This document shows, one piece after another, positions 61,511 to 64,000 of a DNA stretch of 64,000 nucleotides. This DNA is from Propionispira arboris (GTDB lineage Bacteria; Bacillota; Negativicutes; Selenomonadales; Selenomonadaceae), in contig NZ_FNZK01000002.1 in NCBI RefSeq assembly GCF_900109225.1, positions 1 through 64,000 of the forward strand, given 5' to 3'. The translations under genes and the position numbers were made by a program. How positions within the stretch are numbered: the stretch's first letter is position 1; the number at the start of each line of letters is the position of its first letter. Under the pieces are notes generated by a model. The model did not search any database, was not told the origin of the DNA, and worked only from the letters and a program-made list of their open reading frames with translations.

Positions 61511-63760
61511 TTGGATATTTTTGAAGGCTTAAATCCGGCGCAGGTTGCGGCGGTAGAACATACAACGGGACCATTACTGATTATGGCAGGCGCTGGTTCG
61601 GGAAAAACGAAAGTATTAACGTGTAAAATAGCCAATTTACTGGCGCAGGGAGTGGCACCATATAATATTTTGGCGATTACGTTCACGAATAAAGCCGCAA
61701 CGGAAATGCGGGAACGCGTGGATCGGATGATTGGACCCAAAGCGAAAGATGTATGGCTTAGTACATTTCATGCTTTTTGTGCGCGCTTTTTGCGTCGCGA
61801 AATTGAAGCATTAGAAGGATATAAGCATAATTTTGTTATTTACGATTCAAGCGATTCACAAACAGTTATCAAGACTTGTTTACGTGAATTAAATCTTGAT
61901 GAAAAACAATATACACCAAATAGCATTCAGGCAGCAATTTCAAATGCCAAAAATACATTGCAAGGACCGCGGGCGTTTGAACAATCGGCAGATAATTTCT
62001 TTAAGGAAAAAGTGTCAGATGTCTATAAACTGTATCAGAAAAAATTACGAGCGAACAATGCGCTTGATTTTGATGACTTATTGATGATCACGGTTGTGCT
62101 TCTTGAAGAACATCAAGATATTTGTGCCAAGTATCAGGCTCGTTTTAAATATATTATGGTGGATGAGTATCAAGATACAAATGGTGCCCAGTATCAGCTG
62201 ACGAAATTATTAGCTGCACAGCATCATAATCTGTGTGTGGTCGGTGATGCGGATCAGTCGATTTATGGCTGGCGTGGTGCGGATATTCGCAACATTATGG
62301 ATTTTGAAAAAGATTATCCAGAAGTGCAGACAATCAAATTGGAGCAAAATTATCGTTCAACCAAAACGATTTTGGCTGCGGCGAATGCCGTTATTGAAAA
62401 CAACATTGATCGTAAACCAAAAGAACTTTGGACGGAAAATGCTGGCGGCGAAAAGATCACGTCATATTTAGCGAATGATGAACGTGATGAAGCCCAGTTT
62501 ATTGCAACAACCGTTATGAAACAAAAAACGATTTTCAATTCATCCTTTGGTGATATTGCAATTTTATATCGTACCAATGCGCAGTCGCGCGTACTCGAGG
62601 AAGGGTTCATGCGGGCGGGCATTCCTTATACGATGGTTGGCGGTTTGAAGTTTTATGATCGCAAGGAAATCAAAGATATCCATGCCTACTTACGAGTGAT
62701 CTTTAACCCAGCGGATACGGTAAGCTTGATGAGGATCATCAATGTGCCAAAACGTGGTTTAGGTGATGCTACAATTGCCAAAATGAATGAATTTGCGGCT
62801 ATGAATGATATGACTTTATTCGATGTTGTATCAAATCCGGCACAGGTTCCGGGGCTTACAGCGCGCGTAAAAAAACCACTTGAAATTTTTGCTGAGTTTG
62901 TTTTTAAAATGATGGCCTATCAAGATAATCTTTCGGTGCATGATCTCATTGATCGTGTTATGAATGAATCGGGCTATATTGCAGAATTGGAATCAGAAAA
63001 AAAACCAGAAAATGAAACGCGCCTGGAAAACTTGAAAGAACTTTTGAGTGTGGCCAAAGACTTTGAAAAAGGTGATGAAATTCCTAATTTAGAGAATTTC
63101 CTGAGTCAGGTTGCCTTGGTGTCTGATATTGATAATGCGAATTTAGAAGAGGATCGTGTTACGTTTATGACACTTCATTCAGCGAAAGGTCTAGAATTTC
63201 CAATTGTGTTTATTGCTGGGATGGAAGAGGGACTGTTTCCACATTCGCGGACACTGATGAATGAATCGGAACTAGAAGAAGAACGCCGGGCTTGTTATGT
63301 AGGGATTACCCGGGCTGAGCGTAAACTGTATTTGACAAATGCGCGCGGTCGGATGATTTATGGTCATACCGTATCCTATCCCCAGTCACGTTTCTTAAGT
63401 GAAATTCCGGAAGAATATATGGAACGACTTGTCGTTCGTCAAAATGCCTACGGCTTTGCAAACTCCAGTGTTGTTCAGCAGCGTGGCTATGGCAGTGCAT
63501 TTCGGCCATCCGTTCAAATGCAGCAAGCATCGGGTCATGGTACGATTACGACACCAGTTATGCAGCAAACAGGCACGGCCATCCGCCCCGATACCAATGT
63601 GAATTGGCATGTAGGCGATAAAGCAAAACATGGTAAATGGGGGACCGGTACGGTTGTATCGGTGCGCGGCAGTGGAGAAGAAGTGGAACTTAAGATTGCG
63701 TTTCCAGGACAGGGAATTAAAGGACTTATGCAAAAATATGCGCCGATTTCCAAAGAGTAG
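61511..63760 (+). CDS. pcrA: ATP-dependent DNA helicase PcrA/UvrD
   Basis: 749 residues from a TTG at 61511 after GGAGGA. SF1A helicase motifs: Q-motif LNPAQVAAVEH, Walker A AGAGSGKTKVLT, Ia FTNKAATEMRERV, II VDEYQDTN, III GDADQSIYGWRGAD, IV QNYRST, V TLHSAKGLEF, VI YVGITRAERKLYL, and the C-terminal Tudor-like GDKAKHGKWGTGTVVSV. It unwinds DNA in repair and at stalled forks. It is followed by ligA. Confidence 0.95.
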   Translation: MDIFEGLNPAQVAAVEHTTGPLLIMAGAGSGKTKVLTCKIANLLAQGVAPYNILAITFTNKAATEMRERVDRMIGPKAKDVWLSTFHAFCARFLRREIEALEGYKHNFVIYDSSDSQTVIKTCLRELNLDEKQYTPNSIQAAISNAKNTLQGPRAFEQSADNFFKEKVSDVYKLYQKKLRANNALDFDDLLMITVVLLEEHQDICAKYQARFKYIMVDEYQDTNGAQYQLTKLLAAQHHNLCVVGDADQSIYGWRGADIRNIMDFEKDYPEVQTIKLEQNYRSTKTILAAANAVIENNIDRKPKELWTENAGGEKITSYLANDERDEAQFIATTVMKQKTIFNSSFGDIAILYRTNAQSRVLEEGFMRAGIPYTMVGGLKFYDRKEIKDIHAYLRVIFNPADTVSLMRIINVPKRGLGDATIAKMNEFAAMNDMTLFDVVSNPAQVPGLTARVKKPLEIFAEFVFKMMAYQDNLSVHDLIDRVMNESGYIAELESEKKPENETRLENLKELLSVAKDFEKGDEIPNLENFLSQVALVSDIDNANLEEDRVTFMTLHSAKGLEFPIVFIAGMEEGLFPHSRTLMNESELEEERRACYVGITRAERKLYLTNARGRMIYGHTVSYPQSRFLSEIPEEYMERLVVRQNAYGFANSSVVQQRGYGSAFRPSVQMQQASGHGTITTPVMQQTGTAIRPDTNVNWHVGDKAKHGKWGTGTVVSVRGSGEEVELKIAFPGQGIKGLMQKYAPISKE

Positions 63761-63802
63761 AATCAGTTGGAACAGCATGATTTTGTTTAAGGGGGATTGC
63801 TG

Positions 63803-64000
63803 ATGAATCGTAAAGAGCAAATACAAACATTAAAAGAAAAAATTTTTTACCATAATAAGCGTTATTATGATAATGATGATCCGGAAATCACGGATTTTGA
63901 ATATGACCAGTTAATGTCTTCACTCAGGCAGCTGGAGCAGGAATACCCGGATCTTTTGACGAAGGACTCGCCCACACAAACTGTTGGCGGGGCGGCAAAA
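63803..64000 (+). CDS. ligA: NAD+-dependent DNA ligase LigA, N-terminal part (runs off the window)
   Basis: The ATG at 63803 follows AAGGGGGA. The first 66 codons read MNRKEQIQTLKEKI, then YYDNDDPEITDFEYDQLM and DSPTQTVGG. This is the Ia domain of LigA, which binds the nicotinamide side of NAD+. The adenylation domain lies beyond the window. The pcrA-ligA order is common in Firmicutes. Confidence 0.9.
   Translation, partial: MNRKEQIQTLKEKIFYHNKRYYDNDDPEITDFEYDQLMSSLRQLEQEYPDLLTKDSPTQTVGGAAK

Overview
The window looks like chromosomal DNA of an AT-rich, motile, anaerobe-type Firmicute with an outer membrane, most likely a member of the Negativicutes. The organism call is inference. It rests on a phosphoethanolamine-transferase-type sulfatase (expected in LPS-bearing cells) beside Firmicute-style genes (YerC, short HisG plus HisZ, PcrA-LigA, CBS/DRTGG pyrophosphatase), strong AGGAGG ribosome sites and many TTG/GTG starts. 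No rRNA, tRNA or CRISPR array was seen.

Layout. 1-7100 is an accessory island. It has an IS21-family end that cuts a gene of unknown function, decayed DNA, a truncated TIR-domain gene, and a three-gene operon: a divergent RES protein, a macro-domain protein with four membrane segments, and a Zn-ribbon/HEPN-like plus RES protein. The operon lies between direct copies of a 24-bp repeat and is followed by an ISL3-type transposase remnant. All recognisable domains in this operon act on NAD+ or ADP-ribose, so it is the best candidate for an undescribed conflict/defence system. 7285-14541 is metal homeostasis: zur-znuB-znuC divergent from znuA across a palindromic operator, then a YibE/F membrane protein, a broken deacetylase, an amidase and a DUF318/TIGR03943 permease pair. 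14861-19566 is a NarL-type regulator, a glcD/glcF-like 2-hydroxyacid oxidase, and a histidine kinase with a sugar-diacid recognition domain. 19629-26583 holds small unknown genes, an FdhD stub, an aldehyde dehydrogenase, a dicarboxylate/glutamate symporter and an aromatic-acid exporter-like protein.

26863-33359 is a chemotaxis operon (cheY-cheA-cheW-mcp-cheR-cheB). 34049-40478 is a purine operon (purE-C-F-M-N-H-D) whose PurH is only the IMP cyclohydrolase half. 40823-46051 holds an M16C metallopeptidase, dapA and an orphan HlyD-like adaptor. 46236-56823 is yerC-hisZ, an HD protein, a 2-hydroxyacid dehydrogenase, then hisG-D-C-B-H-A-F-IE and a SagB-like nitroreductase. 57017-64000 has the phosphoethanolamine transferase homologue, ttcA, the pyrophosphatase, pcrA and the start of ligA.

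Two full copies (about 140 bp) and one 60-bp derivative of an inverted-repeat element are scattered through the core part, one of them inside the his operon between hisH and hisA.
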